Positions 29,619 to 38,793 of a stretch of DNA of 64,000 nt are shown piece after piece. Below the pieces are notes generated by a model that was not told the origin of the DNA, ran no database searches, and worked only from the letters and a program-made list of their open reading frames with translations. Positions within the stretch are counted from its first letter, which is position 1. Each line of letters starts with the position of its first letter. The stretch is taken from NCBI RefSeq assembly GCF_000264295.1, contig NZ_AJXT01000021.1, forward strand, positions 1 to 64,000, given 5' to 3'. The stretch is from Rhodanobacter spathiphylli B39. Its GTDB lineage: Bacteria; Pseudomonadota; Gammaproteobacteria; Xanthomonadales; Rhodanobacteraceae. Both the position numbers and the translations under genes were made by a program.

Positions 29619-30932
29619 ATGCGTGACCGCAGCCGGATCGGCTTCTGGACCTGCTCCGCGCTGGTGGTCGGCAACGTGATCGGCATGGGCATCTTCCTGC
29701 TGCCCTCGTCGCTGGCGCCGTTCGGTTTCAACGCGCTGATCGGCTGGGGCATCACCCTGTTCGGCTGCCTCACCCTGGCGCGGGTATTCGCGCATCTGTC
29801 CGCGGCGCTGCCTGCTGCCGATGGCCCCTACGGCTATGTCCGCGACACGCTGGGCGAGCTGCCGGCCTACATGTCGATGTGGGCGTACTGGGTGTCGCTG
29901 TGGCTGACCAACGCGGCGCTGGCCACCGGCGTGGTGGGCTACGTCACCGTGGTGATGCCGGCACTCGGCGTCATTCCGCCGGTATGGTTCGCGCTGGTGC
30001 TGGTGTGGCTGTTCACCCTGGTCAACCTGCTCGGCGTGCGCACCGGCGGCATCGTGCAGATCGTCACCACCACGCTGAAGCTGCTGCCGATGCTGGCAAT
30101 CGCCGTGCTTGGCGGCTGGGTGTTGCTGAACTCGCCGGGCAGCTATGCGGCCCATCCGCCGACTACCCCGGTGACGCTTGGTGGCGTGATGGCGGCTTCC
30201 ACCATCGCGTTGTTCGCGATGCTGGGCATCGAATCGGCCAGCATTCCGGCCAGCCGCGTGGACAACCCCGGCCGTACCATTCCGCGCGCCACGATGACGG
30301 GCGCGGTGGTGGTCGCGCTGATCTACGTCGTGGTGTCGACGGTGCCGCTGCTGTTGCTGCGGCAGGACGTGCTGGCCAACGCCAGCGCGCCATTCGCGCT
30401 GCTGATGGACACGTTCGGCCACGCCGGGTCGGGTCGCTGGCTGGCGCTGTTCGTGGTGATCAGCGGACTCGGCGCCCTCAACGGCTGGACCCTGCTGGCC
30501 GGACAACTGACCCGCACCATGGCGGACAACGGCGTGCTGCCACCGTTGCTTGCGCGCAGCAATCGCCATGGCGCGCCGGTTGCCGCCTTGCTGATCACCG
30601 CGACGCTGGCCTCGGTGATGGTGTGGATGAGCTACAGCAGTTCGCTGGTGGCGGCATTCACCTTCATCACCCTGATGGTGACGGCGGCGAACCTGCCCTT
30701 GTACCTGGCCTGTGCGCTGGCGCTGGCGGTACTGTGGCGGCGGGGCGTGCCGGGCTGCAGCGGGCGCCGCGTGCTGCTGGTGGCGGGCATCGGCTTGGCG
30801 TATGTGGTATTCGCCTTCGTCGGCATCGGCGGCGGACCGTTCGTGTATGCGCTGGGCCTGATCGCCGCGGGCCTGCCGCTGTATGTCTTCATGCGGTGGC
30901 GGCGCAAGCCGGTCGCCGCCACCGAGGCCTGA
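29619..30932 (+). CDS. APC-superfamily amino acid permease
   Basis: A 437-residue inner-membrane transporter with about 12 TM helices. The helix 1 sequence ALVVGNVIGMGIFLLPSSL carries the GxG-type unwound substrate-binding signature, and the ASTIALFAMLGIESASIPASRVDNPGRTIPRA stretch is typical of APC helix 6 and loop. It probably imports an amino acid or zwitterionic amine by proton antiport or symport. The start is uncertain: 29619 (MRDRSRIG) is used; an in-frame ATG at 29583 would add 12 residues. The Rieske gene ends at 29570, and the overlapping ATG there opens another frame that stops at 29626. It is followed six bases later by the FMN oxidoreductase. Confidence 0.88.
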   Translation: MRDRSRIGFWTCSALVVGNVIGMGIFLLPSSLAPFGFNALIGWGITLFGCLTLARVFAHLSAALPAADGPYGYVRDTLGELPAYMSMWAYWVSLWLTNAALATGVVGYVTVVMPALGVIPPVWFALVLVWLFTLVNLLGVRTGGIVQIVTTTLKLLPMLAIAVLGGWVLLNSPGSYAAHPPTTPVTLGGVMAASTIALFAMLGIESASIPASRVDNPGRTIPRATMTGAVVVALIYVVVSTVPLLLLRQDVLANASAPFALLMDTFGHAGSGRWLALFVVISGLGALNGWTLLAGQLTRTMADNGVLPPLLARSNRHGAPVAALLITATLASVMVWMSYSSSLVAAFTFITLMVTAANLPLYLACALALAVLWRRGVPGCSGRRVLLVAGIGLAYVVFAFVGIGGGPFVYALGLIAAGLPLYVFMRWRRKPVAATEA

Positions 30933-30937
30933 GCACC

Positions 30938-32992
30938 ATGCGCGACCCCCGCTACGACATCCTGTTCGAACCGGTGAAGATCGGCCCGGTCACCGCGAAG
31001 AACCGCTTCTTCCAGGTGCCGCACTGCAACGGCATGGGCCACGCGATGCCGCTGGCCCATGCGGCGATGCGCGAGATGAAGGCCGAGGGCGGCTGGGCGG
31101 TGGTCTCCACCGAGGAGTGCGAGATCCACCCCAGCGGCGATCTCACGCCGTACGTGGAAGCGCGGCTGTGGGATGACCGCGACATCCCCGCGCTGGCACT
31201 GATGTGCGACAAGGTGCATGCGCACGGCGCGCTGGCTGCGCTGGAACTCACCCACAACGGGCCGACGGCGTCGAACCTGTATTCGCGCGAAGTGCTGATC
31301 GCGCCGTCGCACCAGCCGACCAAGTACGGCTACCCGCACCAGGCGCGGGCGATGACGAAGCACGACATCCGCGAGTACCGCCGTTGGCATCGCGAGGCGG
31401 CGATCCGCGGCAGGCGCGCGGGCATGGACATCATCTACGTCTATGCGGCGCACGACCTGTCGCTGGCGATGCACTTCCTGCAGCGCCGGCGCAACCAGCG
31501 CAGCGACGAATACGGCGGCTCGCTGGAGAATCGCGTGCGGCTGCTGCGCGAGGTGCTCGAGGACACCAAGGACGCGGTGGGCGACACCTGCGCCGTCGCG
31601 CTGCGCTTTGCCACCGAGGAGCTGCTGGGCCCGGGCGGCGTCGAACGGGCCGAGGCCAGGGAGATCGTGGCCATGCTGGCCGAGCTGCCCGACCTGTGGG
31701 ACGTGAACGTGGCCGCCTGGTACAACGATTCGGTGCCCTCGCGGTTTGCCGCGGAAGGTGCGCAGGAGCCGTTCATCGACTTCGTCAAGCAGACCACCAG
31801 CAAGCCGGTGGTGGGCGTGGGCCGCTTCACCTCGCCCGACACCATGGTCTCGCAACTGAAGCGCGGCGTGCTCGACATGATCGGCTGCGCGCGCCCGTCG
31901 ATCGCCGACCCGTTCCTGCCGCGCAAGGTCGAGCAAGGCCGCGTCGACGACATCCGCGAATGCATCGGCTGCAATATCTGCGTTTCCGGCGACATGACCA
32001 TCTCGCCGATCCGCTGCACGCAGAACCCGACCATGGGCGAGGAGTGGCGCAAGGGCTGGCATCCCGAACGTATCGCACCGAAACGCTCGGCGGCGCGCGT
32101 GCTGGTGGTCGGTGGCGGGCCCGCCGGACTGGAAGCGGCGCGCGCGCTTGGCCAGCGCGGCTACGAAGTGAGCCTGGCCGAGGCGCGCAAGGAACTCGGC
32201 GGTCGCGTCACCCGCGAAGCGCGCCTGCCGGGGCTGGCCGAATGGGCGCGCGTGCGCGACTGGCGCGTCGGCCAGATCCGCAAGCTGGCGAATATAGCCG
32301 TCTATCTCGATTCCGTGCTCACGGCGCAGGACGTGCTCGATTTCGGCGCCGAGCACGTGGTGATCGCCACCGGCTGCCACTGGCGCCGCGACGGCTACGG
32401 CCGCAGCCACGGCGCAGCCATCGACGGCTTCGTCGACGGTGCGCGCATCTACACCCCCGACGACCTGATGGACGGCCATCTGCCCGAGGGCCGCGTGGTG
32501 GTGTTCGACGATGACGGTTTCTACCACGCGGGCATCGCGGCCGAAGCCTTGCGCCTGCGAGGTTGCGAAGTGGCGTATCTGACGCCGGAGGACAGCGTCG
32601 CGCCATGGAGCCAGCACACGCTGGACTACCGGCACATCCGCAAGCGGATGGCCAAGCTCGGCATCGAGGCGATCGTGTCGCACGACATCGTCGGCTATGC
32701 CGGCAGCACGCTCGTCCTCGAAAACGTGTGGGACCACCAGCGCCGCGCGCTGGCCTGCGACGCCGTCGTCACGGTCACCGCCCGCCTGCCCGACGATGCG
32801 CTGTACCAGGAGCTGTTGCGGCGCGAGTCCGATTGGCCTGCCGCCGCCCTGCAATCGCTGCGCTGCATCGGCGACGCCGAGGCGCCGGGCCTGATCGCCC
32901 ACGCGGTCTATGCCGGACATCGCTACGCCCGTGAGCTGGAAGAGCCGGCCGCGGTCGGCGTCCCGTTCAAACGCCATTTCCACATCGAGTGA
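30938..32992 (+). CDS. FMN/4Fe-4S flavoprotein of the trimethylamine/dimethylglycine dehydrogenase type
   Basis: A 684-residue multidomain protein. The N-terminal TIM barrel (residues 1-350, old-yellow-enzyme fold) starts YDILFEPVKIGPVTAKNRFFQVPHCNGMG. A 4Fe-4S motif CIGCNIC-x11-C lies at about 345-365, and an NAD(P)/FAD-binding Rossmann region with VVGGGPAGLEAARAL begins near residue 390. This layout is that of trimethylamine, dimethylamine and dimethylglycine dehydrogenases and of DgcA/StcD-type demethylases. It would oxidatively remove N-methyl groups or deaminate, passing electrons to an electron-transfer flavoprotein. It lies six bases after the APC permease. Substrate not fixed by sequence. 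Confidence 0.88.
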   Translation: MRDPRYDILFEPVKIGPVTAKNRFFQVPHCNGMGHAMPLAHAAMREMKAEGGWAVVSTEECEIHPSGDLTPYVEARLWDDRDIPALALMCDKVHAHGALAALELTHNGPTASNLYSREVLIAPSHQPTKYGYPHQARAMTKHDIREYRRWHREAAIRGRRAGMDIIYVYAAHDLSLAMHFLQRRRNQRSDEYGGSLENRVRLLREVLEDTKDAVGDTCAVALRFATEELLGPGGVERAEAREIVAMLAELPDLWDVNVAAWYNDSVPSRFAAEGAQEPFIDFVKQTTSKPVVGVGRFTSPDTMVSQLKRGVLDMIGCARPSIADPFLPRKVEQGRVDDIRECIGCNICVSGDMTISPIRCTQNPTMGEEWRKGWHPERIAPKRSAARVLVVGGGPAGLEAARALGQRGYEVSLAEARKELGGRVTREARLPGLAEWARVRDWRVGQIRKLANIAVYLDSVLTAQDVLDFGAEHVVIATGCHWRRDGYGRSHGAAIDGFVDGARIYTPDDLMDGHLPEGRVVVFDDDGFYHAGIAAEALRLRGCEVAYLTPEDSVAPWSQHTLDYRHIRKRMAKLGIEAIVSHDIVGYAGSTLVLENVWDHQRRALACDAVVTVTARLPDDALYQELLRRESDWPAAALQSLRCIGDAEAPGLIAHAVYAGHRYARELEEPAAVGVPFKRHFHIE

Positions 32993-33129
32993 CGATCGCG
33001 CAGGCGCACGGGCGCATCGCGGTTGCCGGCGGGAGTGGCCCCGGGATACCTGTCGTTGCAATCGATGCGGTGGCAGATTCGGCGTAGGCTGCGCCCGTGC
33101 GCGGGGGTGTACCGACTGGGGGTAAGACG

Positions 33130-34749
33130 ATGGCTCGGACGGCGCTGGTCGATGTGTTGCGGCGGGCCGCGGCGATTGCGGCCGTGTCCCGGAGTACGGG
33201 CGAGCCGCTGGACGAGGCAATTGCGCGCGAACGCAGCTTGCGGGTGGATCATGCGCGGCGCCGATTCCTGCGGCAATCGGCGGTGGCTTCCGCGGCGCTG
33301 ATGCTGGGCGCCTGCGCACGCGTGCCGATGCCCCTTCGCGCCACCGGCACGGATGAAGTGGTGGTGGTCGGCGCCGGCGTGGCCGGGTTGACCTGCGCGC
33401 ACCGGCTGCGCCAGGCCGGCGTGCCGGTGCGCGTGTACGAGGCACAGGAGCGCATCGGCGGGCGCATGCTCAGCCTGCGCGGCCACTTCGCCGACAACCA
33501 GGTGTGCGAACTGGGCGGCGAGCTGATCGACACCGGCCACGTACATGTCCGCGCGCTGGCCTGTGAGCTGGGCATCGAACTGGACGACCTGTCGCGCGAT
33601 CCCACGGCTGCGTTCGGCGACATCTGGTTCTGCCATGGTCGGCGTTACGGCGAGGACGACATCCTGCGCGAATTCGCACCGCTGGCCGCGGCGATCGCCC
33701 GCGACGCGGCGACCTTGCCGGAGCAAGAAATCACCGCGGCCACGCCCGGCGGCGCGCAGCGACTGGATCGCGAAACGATCGCGCAATGGCTGGATCGCCA
33801 GGGCGCCAGCGGCTGGCTGCGCACCCTGATCGAGGTGGCCTACACGACGGAGATGGGACTGGACTGCGACGAACAGTCCGCGCTGAATTTCCTCACCTTC
33901 ATTGATCCGGGTCGGGACCACTTCCGCATTTTCGGCGAAAGCGACGAGCGCTTCCACGCGCGCGGCGGCAACGACCTGATCGTGCAGCGCTTGGGCGCCG
34001 GACTGGCCGACGCCATCCACACTGGCAGCGTGCTGGAATCGCTCGGCCAGGGCGCCGATGGCCGCTACGTGCTGGGCTTCAAGCGCGATGCCGGCGCATT
34101 CGAGGTGCGCGCGCAACGGGTGGTGTTGGCCTTGCCCTTCACCACGTTGCGCCGCGTACGCATCGACGCGGCGTTGCCGGCGGTGAAACGCCGTGCGATC
34201 GCCGAACTCGGTTATGGCACCAACGCCAAGCTGATGATCGGCTTCAACGAGCGGGTCTGGCACACGCGCCACCAGAGCGGTGGCGCCATCTATGCCGACC
34301 TGCCGCTGCAGACCACCTGGGAAACCAGCCGCATGCAGCCTGGTACGGCCGGCATCCTGACCAACTTCACCGGCGGGCGGCATGGCGTCGAGCTGGGAAG
34401 CGGCAGCGCGAAGCAGCAGGCTGCCGCCGCCGTGCAACAACTGGAAGCGGTGTTCCCGGGGCTGTCCGCGGCGAGGGACGGGGCGCGCGAGGCGCGCATG
34501 CACTGGCCCACGTTCCCTTGGACCCTGGGCAGCTACGCGTGCTTCCTGCCAGGCCAGTGGACCGGCATCCGTGGCGCCATCGGCGAGCGCGTGGGCAACC
34601 TGCACTTCGCCGGCGAGCATTGCGCGTTCGACAACCAGGGCTTCATGGAAGGTGGCTGCGAGACCGGCGAATGGGCGGCCCAAGCCGTGCTGCGCACCGC
34701 CGGGACGGGCTCCTGGCCCGCGTCGGCGACGTGCGCGCAGACGGCCTGA
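33130..34749 (+). CDS. Flavin monoamine oxidase-family protein, Tat-exported lipoprotein-like
   Basis: A 539-residue FAD amine oxidase. The N-terminus has RRRFLRQSAVASAALMLGACAR: a twin-arginine motif followed by a lipobox-like LGAC, suggesting Tat export and perhaps lipid anchoring. The FAD dinucleotide fold is VVVVGAGVAGLTCAHRL, with YEAQERIGGRM, and the C-terminal FAD region LHFAGEHCAFDNQGFMEGGCETGEWAA is intact. Unlike soluble monoamine oxidases it is envelope-targeted. The substrate is likely an amine or amino acid in the periplasm. GGGG lies 7-10 bases before ATG. It lies 137 bases after the FMN enzyme, and may form a separate unit of the amine cluster. Confidence 0.88.
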   Translation: MARTALVDVLRRAAAIAAVSRSTGEPLDEAIARERSLRVDHARRRFLRQSAVASAALMLGACARVPMPLRATGTDEVVVVGAGVAGLTCAHRLRQAGVPVRVYEAQERIGGRMLSLRGHFADNQVCELGGELIDTGHVHVRALACELGIELDDLSRDPTAAFGDIWFCHGRRYGEDDILREFAPLAAAIARDAATLPEQEITAATPGGAQRLDRETIAQWLDRQGASGWLRTLIEVAYTTEMGLDCDEQSALNFLTFIDPGRDHFRIFGESDERFHARGGNDLIVQRLGAGLADAIHTGSVLESLGQGADGRYVLGFKRDAGAFEVRAQRVVLALPFTTLRRVRIDAALPAVKRRAIAELGYGTNAKLMIGFNERVWHTRHQSGGAIYADLPLQTTWETSRMQPGTAGILTNFTGGRHGVELGSGSAKQQAAAAVQQLEAVFPGLSAARDGAREARMHWPTFPWTLGSYACFLPGQWTGIRGAIGERVGNLHFAGEHCAFDNQGFMEGGCETGEWAAQAVLRTAGTGSWPASATCAQTA

Positions 34750-34830
34750 ACGAGGTGGCGGTCGGCAGCCATGGGGCAATTCGAGCTTGCCGTTTCAGCG
34801 AATCCGTGGCCCGCTGCCGCGGCGGCCGTC

Positions 34831-34880
34831 GCGCTCAGAGCCTGGGAAGAAAACCACTTCCTGTGGTTTTCTTCCATCGC
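34831..34880. repeat. Dispersed hairpin repeat
   Basis: GGAAGAAAACCAC-TTCCT-GTGGTTTTCTTCC is a perfect 13-base stem with a five-base loop (34845-34875), flanked by GCGCTCAGAGCCT and ATCGC. A partial reverse-complement copy sits at bases 1-30. It lies between two convergent transcription units (amine oxidase and manC) and could also act as a terminator. The surrounding 34750-34987 gap has no gene. Confidence 0.75.
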
Positions 34881-34987
34881 ACGTCCGGTACGTGCCCGGA
34901 CGTGCTCACGCGAGTCAGTCACTTGCGCGACCGATCCGCGTCCGGCCATCCATGGCCGGGCTTCGAGGTTGAAAAAATCACAACCTT

Positions 34988-36400
34988 TCAGACCCGCCCG
35001 TAGACGTCGTCGAAACGCACGATGTCGTCCTCACCCAGATAGCTGCCGGACTGCACCTCGATCAGTTCCAGCACGACCTTGCCGGGGTTGCGCAGGCGGT
35101 GCTTGCTGCCCAGCGGGATATACGTGCTCTGGTTCTCGCCGAGCAGGAACACCTTGTCGTCGCAGGTGACCTCGGCGGTGCCGGAGACCACGATCCAGTG
35201 CTCGGCGCGATGATGATGCTTCTGCAGGCTGAGCGAAGCGCCCGGCTTGACCTGGATCCGCTTGACCTGGAAGCGCTCGCCTTCCTCCAGCGAATCGTAA
35301 TTGCCCCAGGGGCGGTGCACCACGCGATGCAGCGAGTGTTCGCTGCGGCCGGCGGCCTTCAGTTGTTCGACGATCTTCTTCACGTCCTGCGCGGCGTCGC
35401 GGTGGGCCACCAGGGTCGCGTCCGGCGTGGTCACCACGATCAGGTCGTCGACGCCCACGGTGGCCAGCAGGTGGCGCTCGTGCGAGCGCAGCAGCGAACG
35501 ATGCGTGTCCACCGCCAGGGTGTCGCCTTCGCGCAGGTTGCCATCGGCATCCTTGTCGCCGGTCAGCCACAGCGCCGACCACGAACCAATGTCGCTCCAA
35601 GCGCAGCTGACCGGGATCACCGCAGCGCGGCGGGTCTTCTCCATCACGGCGTAGTCGATCGAGTCGTCGGGCACCCGGGCGAACGCATCGCGGTCGATGC
35701 GCACGAAGTCCAGATCGACCGTGGCTTTCGCGTGCGCCATGCGCACCGCTTCCAGCATCGCCGGCGCGTGCGTGGCCAGCTCTTCCAGGTAGCGCGCGGC
35801 CTTGAACAGGAACATGCCGGAGTTCCAGTCGTAGCCGCCATCGGCCAGGTAGGACTGGGCGGTGGCCAGGTCGGGCTTCTCGACGAACTGCCCGACGCGA
35901 TAGCCGTGGCGGTCGATCGCGTCGGCGCGGCGGATGTAGCCAAAGCCGGTTTCCGGCCGGTCCGGGCGAATGCCGAACGTCACCAGCCAGTCCTGCGCCG
36001 CCAGTGGCTGCGCCTGTCTTACGGCCTCGACGAAGGCGTCGGTGTCGCCGATCAGGTGATCGGCCGGCAGCACCAGCAGCATGGCCTCGGGGTCGCGTTG
36101 CAAGGCCTGCAAGGCACCCAGCGCGATCGCCGGCGCGGTGTTGCGGGCCAGCGGTTCCAGCACGATGCTGGCATCCCTGATGCCGGCCTCCAGCAACTGG
36201 TCGGCGGCGAGGAAGCGGTGATCCTCGCTGGCCACCACGATCGGCGCGGCGACGTCGGGCAGCTGGCGGGTGCGCGCGATGGTCTGCTGGAACAGCGTGC
36301 CCTTGCCGGCGAGCGCGAGGAATTGCTTGGGCAGGTTCTTGCGCGAGACGGGCCAGAGCCGGGTGCCGCTGCCACCGCTGAGGATGAGGGGAATCAACAT
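34988..36400 (-). CDS. manC: Mannose-1-phosphate guanylyltransferase / mannose-6-phosphate isomerase
   Basis: A 470-residue bifunctional enzyme (also called XanB) giving GDP-mannose and interconverting fructose-6-P with mannose-6-P. The N-terminal guanylyltransferase has LSGGSGTRLWPVSRKNLPKQF, LVLPADHLI, FVEKP and WNSGMF; the C-terminal PMI domain has RPWGNYDSLEEGERFQVKRI, SLQKHHHRAEHWIVVSGTAEVT and IPLGSKHRL. GDP-mannose feeds O-antigen assembly. It is the last gene of the rml group on the minus strand, 16 bases after rmlD. No gmd or rmd for GDP-rhamnose is visible here. Confidence 0.96.
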   Translation of the reverse strand: MLIPLILSGGSGTRLWPVSRKNLPKQFLALAGKGTLFQQTIARTRQLPDVAAPIVVASEDHRFLAADQLLEAGIRDASIVLEPLARNTAPAIALGALQALQRDPEAMLLVLPADHLIGDTDAFVEAVRQAQPLAAQDWLVTFGIRPDRPETGFGYIRRADAIDRHGYRVGQFVEKPDLATAQSYLADGGYDWNSGMFLFKAARYLEELATHAPAMLEAVRMAHAKATVDLDFVRIDRDAFARVPDDSIDYAVMEKTRRAAVIPVSCAWSDIGSWSALWLTGDKDADGNLREGDTLAVDTHRSLLRSHERHLLATVGVDDLIVVTTPDATLVAHRDAAQDVKKIVEQLKAAGRSEHSLHRVVHRPWGNYDSLEEGERFQVKRIQVKPGASLSLQKHHHRAEHWIVVSGTAEVTCDDKVFLLGENQSTYIPLGSKHRLRNPGKVVLELIEVQSGSYLGEDDIVRFDDVYGRV

Positions 36401-36416
36401 GGTGGCAGGATCTCGT

Positions 36417-37352
36417 TCAGTGCATGGATGAGGCAAGCTGGCGCACGACATCGCGCAAGCCCTGCGTCCAGCCCGGCAGGGCAAGGCCAAAATGCCGCTG
36501 GAAACCGCCATTGTCCAGCAGCGACCAGGCCGGACGCACGGCCGGCGTGGGGAATTCGCTGCTGTCGATCGCGAGCACGCGAGGCGCGCGTGCCAGCAGG
36601 CCGTGGGTGGTGGCCTCGGCGAAAATCGCGCTGGCAAAACCGTGCCAGGTCGTCGCGCCGCTGGCGACAAGATGATGGGTGCCGGCCAGTGCATCGCGTT
36701 GCACACGATCCGACGACAACCAGCGATCGAGTGCGGCGAGTGTTCCGTCCACGATCAAGCCGGTGTCGGTGGGTGCGCCGTGCTGGTCGGCCACCACGCG
36801 CAGCTCGTCGCGTTCGGCGCCCAGGCGCAGCATGGTGCGCAGGAAGTTGTGGCCGTGCGCCGCGTAGACCCAGGCGGTGCGGAAGATGAAGTGGTCGGCG
36901 CCGCTGTCGCGCAGCGCGAGCTCGCCGGCCAGCTTGCTGCGGCCATAGGCGCCGAGCGGGCCGGTGGCTGCATCGACCGCGTACGGCTGCGACTGCCGAC
37001 CGTCGAACACGTAGTCGGTGGAGTAGTGGATCACCAGCGCGCCACGGGCCGCGGCCCACTGGCCGAGCACGCCCACCGCCTCGCCGTTGACGCGGGTGGC
37101 CAGGGCCTCCTCCTGCTCGGCGCGATCGACCGCGGTGTAGGCGGCGGCGTTGACGATCACGTCGGGCTGCACGCGGTCGAGCAGGGCGGGCAGGGATGCG
37201 GGGCTCGACAGGTCGGCGAACTCGCCGTGCCCGCCGCCGGCCAGCACGCCATCACGACTGGCGGCGACCAGCTCGCCACGCGCGGCGAGGCCGCCGTGAT
37301 CGAGCAGGCTGCGGCCGAGCTGGCCGTTGGCCCCGAGCAGCAGGAACTTCAT
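36417..37352 (-). CDS. rmlD: dTDP-4-dehydrorhamnose reductase
   Basis: A 311-residue short-chain reductase doing the last step of dTDP-L-rhamnose formation. The nucleotide fold GANGQLGRSLL is at the start; AYTAVDRAEQE, STDYVFDG and the catalytic YGRSK follow; HLVASG occurs near the C-terminus. Its start overlaps the rmlC stop by four bases (ATGA), so rmlC and rmlD are coupled. Length is typical. Confidence 0.97.
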   Translation of the reverse strand: MKFLLLGANGQLGRSLLDHGGLAARGELVAASRDGVLAGGGHGEFADLSSPASLPALLDRVQPDVIVNAAAYTAVDRAEQEEALATRVNGEAVGVLGQWAAARGALVIHYSTDYVFDGRQSQPYAVDAATGPLGAYGRSKLAGELALRDSGADHFIFRTAWVYAAHGHNFLRTMLRLGAERDELRVVADQHGAPTDTGLIVDGTLAALDRWLSSDRVQRDALAGTHHLVASGATTWHGFASAIFAEATTHGLLARAPRVLAIDSSEFPTPAVRPAWSLLDNGGFQRHFGLALPGWTQGLRDVVRQLASSMH

Positions 37353-37906
37353 GCCACGTAGACCGGCAGGCGCTCCGCTGGCACGTCGGCGAGCAGGGGC
37401 GTCTTGCCGTCCTTGTCCGACAGCAGCGGCGAGCTGATCGGCCAGTCGATGCCGAGCGCGGCGTCGTTCCAGCGGATGCCCGCGTCGGCCCTGGGGTCAT
37501 ACAGCGCGGTGCACTGGTAGCTGAAGGTGGCGAACTCGGACAACACGCAGAAGCCGTGCGCGAAGCCTTCAGGCACCCAGAAATGGCGATGGTTGTCGGC
37601 CGTCAGCATCACGCCGATCGACTGACCGAAAGTGGGCGAGCCGCGGCGGATGTCCACCGCCACGTCATAGACCTCGCCTTCGAGCACGCTGACCAGCTTG
37701 CCCTGCGGATTCGGCCACTGGTAATGCAGGCCGCGCAACACGCCGCGCGCCGAGCGCGACACGTTGGACTGCACGAAGCGGTGATCGACGCCGGCCTCCT
37801 GGTACTTCGCCTCGTTGTAGCTTTCGTAGAAGAACCCGCGGGCATCGCCGAACACCTGCGGTTCGAGGATCAGTGCGCCGGGCAGGCTGGTCTGGATCAC
37901 CTTCAT
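37349..37906 (-). CDS. rmlC: dTDP-4-dehydrorhamnose 3,5-epimerase
   Basis: A 185-residue cupin epimerase. [12 protein letters not shown], the GLHYQ active-site His motif, [14 protein letters not shown] and VPEGFAHGF are family hallmarks. It overlaps rmlA upstream and rmlD downstream by four bases each (ATGA), showing a tightly packed operon in the order rmlB-rmlA-rmlC-rmlD. Confidence 0.97.
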   Translation of the reverse strand: MKVIQTSLPGALILEPQVFGDARGFFYESYNEAKYQEAGVDHRFVQSNVSRSARGVLRGLHYQWPNPQGKLVSVLEGEVYDVAVDIRRGSPTFGQSIGVMLTADNHRHFWVPEGFAHGFCVLSEFATFSYQCTALYDPRADAGIRWNDAALGIDWPISSPLLSDKDGKTPLLADVPAERLPVYVA

Positions 37907-38793
37907 CGGGCGTGTCCCTCGCGCACCAGGCCCTGCAGGTACTGGCCGTAGCCGGTCTTGGCCAGCGGCGCGGCCAGGCCCAGCAGCTGCTCGTCGTCGA
38001 TCCAGCCGTTGAGGTGGGCGATCTCCTCCGGGCAGCAGACCTTCAGGCCTTGCCGGTTCTCGATCGTCTCGATGTAGTTGCCCGCTTCCATCAGCGATTC
38101 GTGGGTGCCGGTGTCGAGCCAGGCGAAGCCGCGGCCGAGCTGCTCCAGGTGCAGCGAACCGTCGTCGAGGTAGCAGCGGTTGAGGTCGGTGATTTCCAGT
38201 TCGCCGCGCGGCGACGGCTGCAACGCCGCGGCGTAGTCGCAGACGCGGGCGTCGTAGAAATACAGTCCGGTGACGGCGTAGTGCGATTTCGGTGCGGCGG
38301 GCTTTTCCTCCAGCCCGACCACTTTTCCGTCGGCGTCGAATTCCGCCACGCCGTAACGCTGCGGGTCCTTCACCCAGTAGCCGAACACGGTGGCGCCGTG
38401 TTCGCGCGCCGCGGCACGCTTGAGGCGCTCGGTGAAACCGTGGCCGTAGAAGATGTTGTCGCCCAGCACCAGGCAGCTCGGCTTGCCGTCGACGAAATCA
38501 CGGCCGATGGTGAACGCCTGGGCCAGCCCGTCCGGCGACGGCTGCACCGCGTAGCGGATGTCCAGGCCCCACTGCGAGCCGTCGCCCAGCAGGCGCTGGA
38601 ACATCGCCTGCTCGTGCGGCGTGTTGATGATCAGGATCTCGCGGATGCCGGCCAGCATCAGCGTGGCCAGCGGGTAGTAGATCATCGGCTTGTCGTACAC
38701 CGGCAGCAGCTGCTTGCTGATCGCGCGGGTGATCGGGTGCAGCCGGGTGCCGGAACCTCCGGCGAGGATGATGCCCTTCCGGGTGCTGCTCAT
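37903..38793 (-). CDS. rmlA: Glucose-1-phosphate thymidylyltransferase
   Basis: A 296-residue enzyme making dTDP-glucose. [63 protein letters not shown] and the C-terminal [14 protein letters not shown] are present. It overlaps the rmlB stop by four bases and the rmlC start by four bases. Xanthomonads often use the order rmlBACD as here. Confidence 0.97.
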   Translation of the reverse strand: MSSTRKGIILAGGSGTRLHPITRAISKQLLPVYDKPMIYYPLATLMLAGIREILIINTPHEQAMFQRLLGDGSQWGLDIRYAVQPSPDGLAQAFTIGRDFVDGKPSCLVLGDNIFYGHGFTERLKRAAAREHGATVFGYWVKDPQRYGVAEFDADGKVVGLEEKPAAPKSHYAVTGLYFYDARVCDYAAALQPSPRGELEITDLNRCYLDDGSLHLEQLGRGFAWLDTGTHESLMEAGNYIETIENRQGLKVCCPEEIAHLNGWIDDEQLLGLAAPLAKTGYGQYLQGLVREGHAR

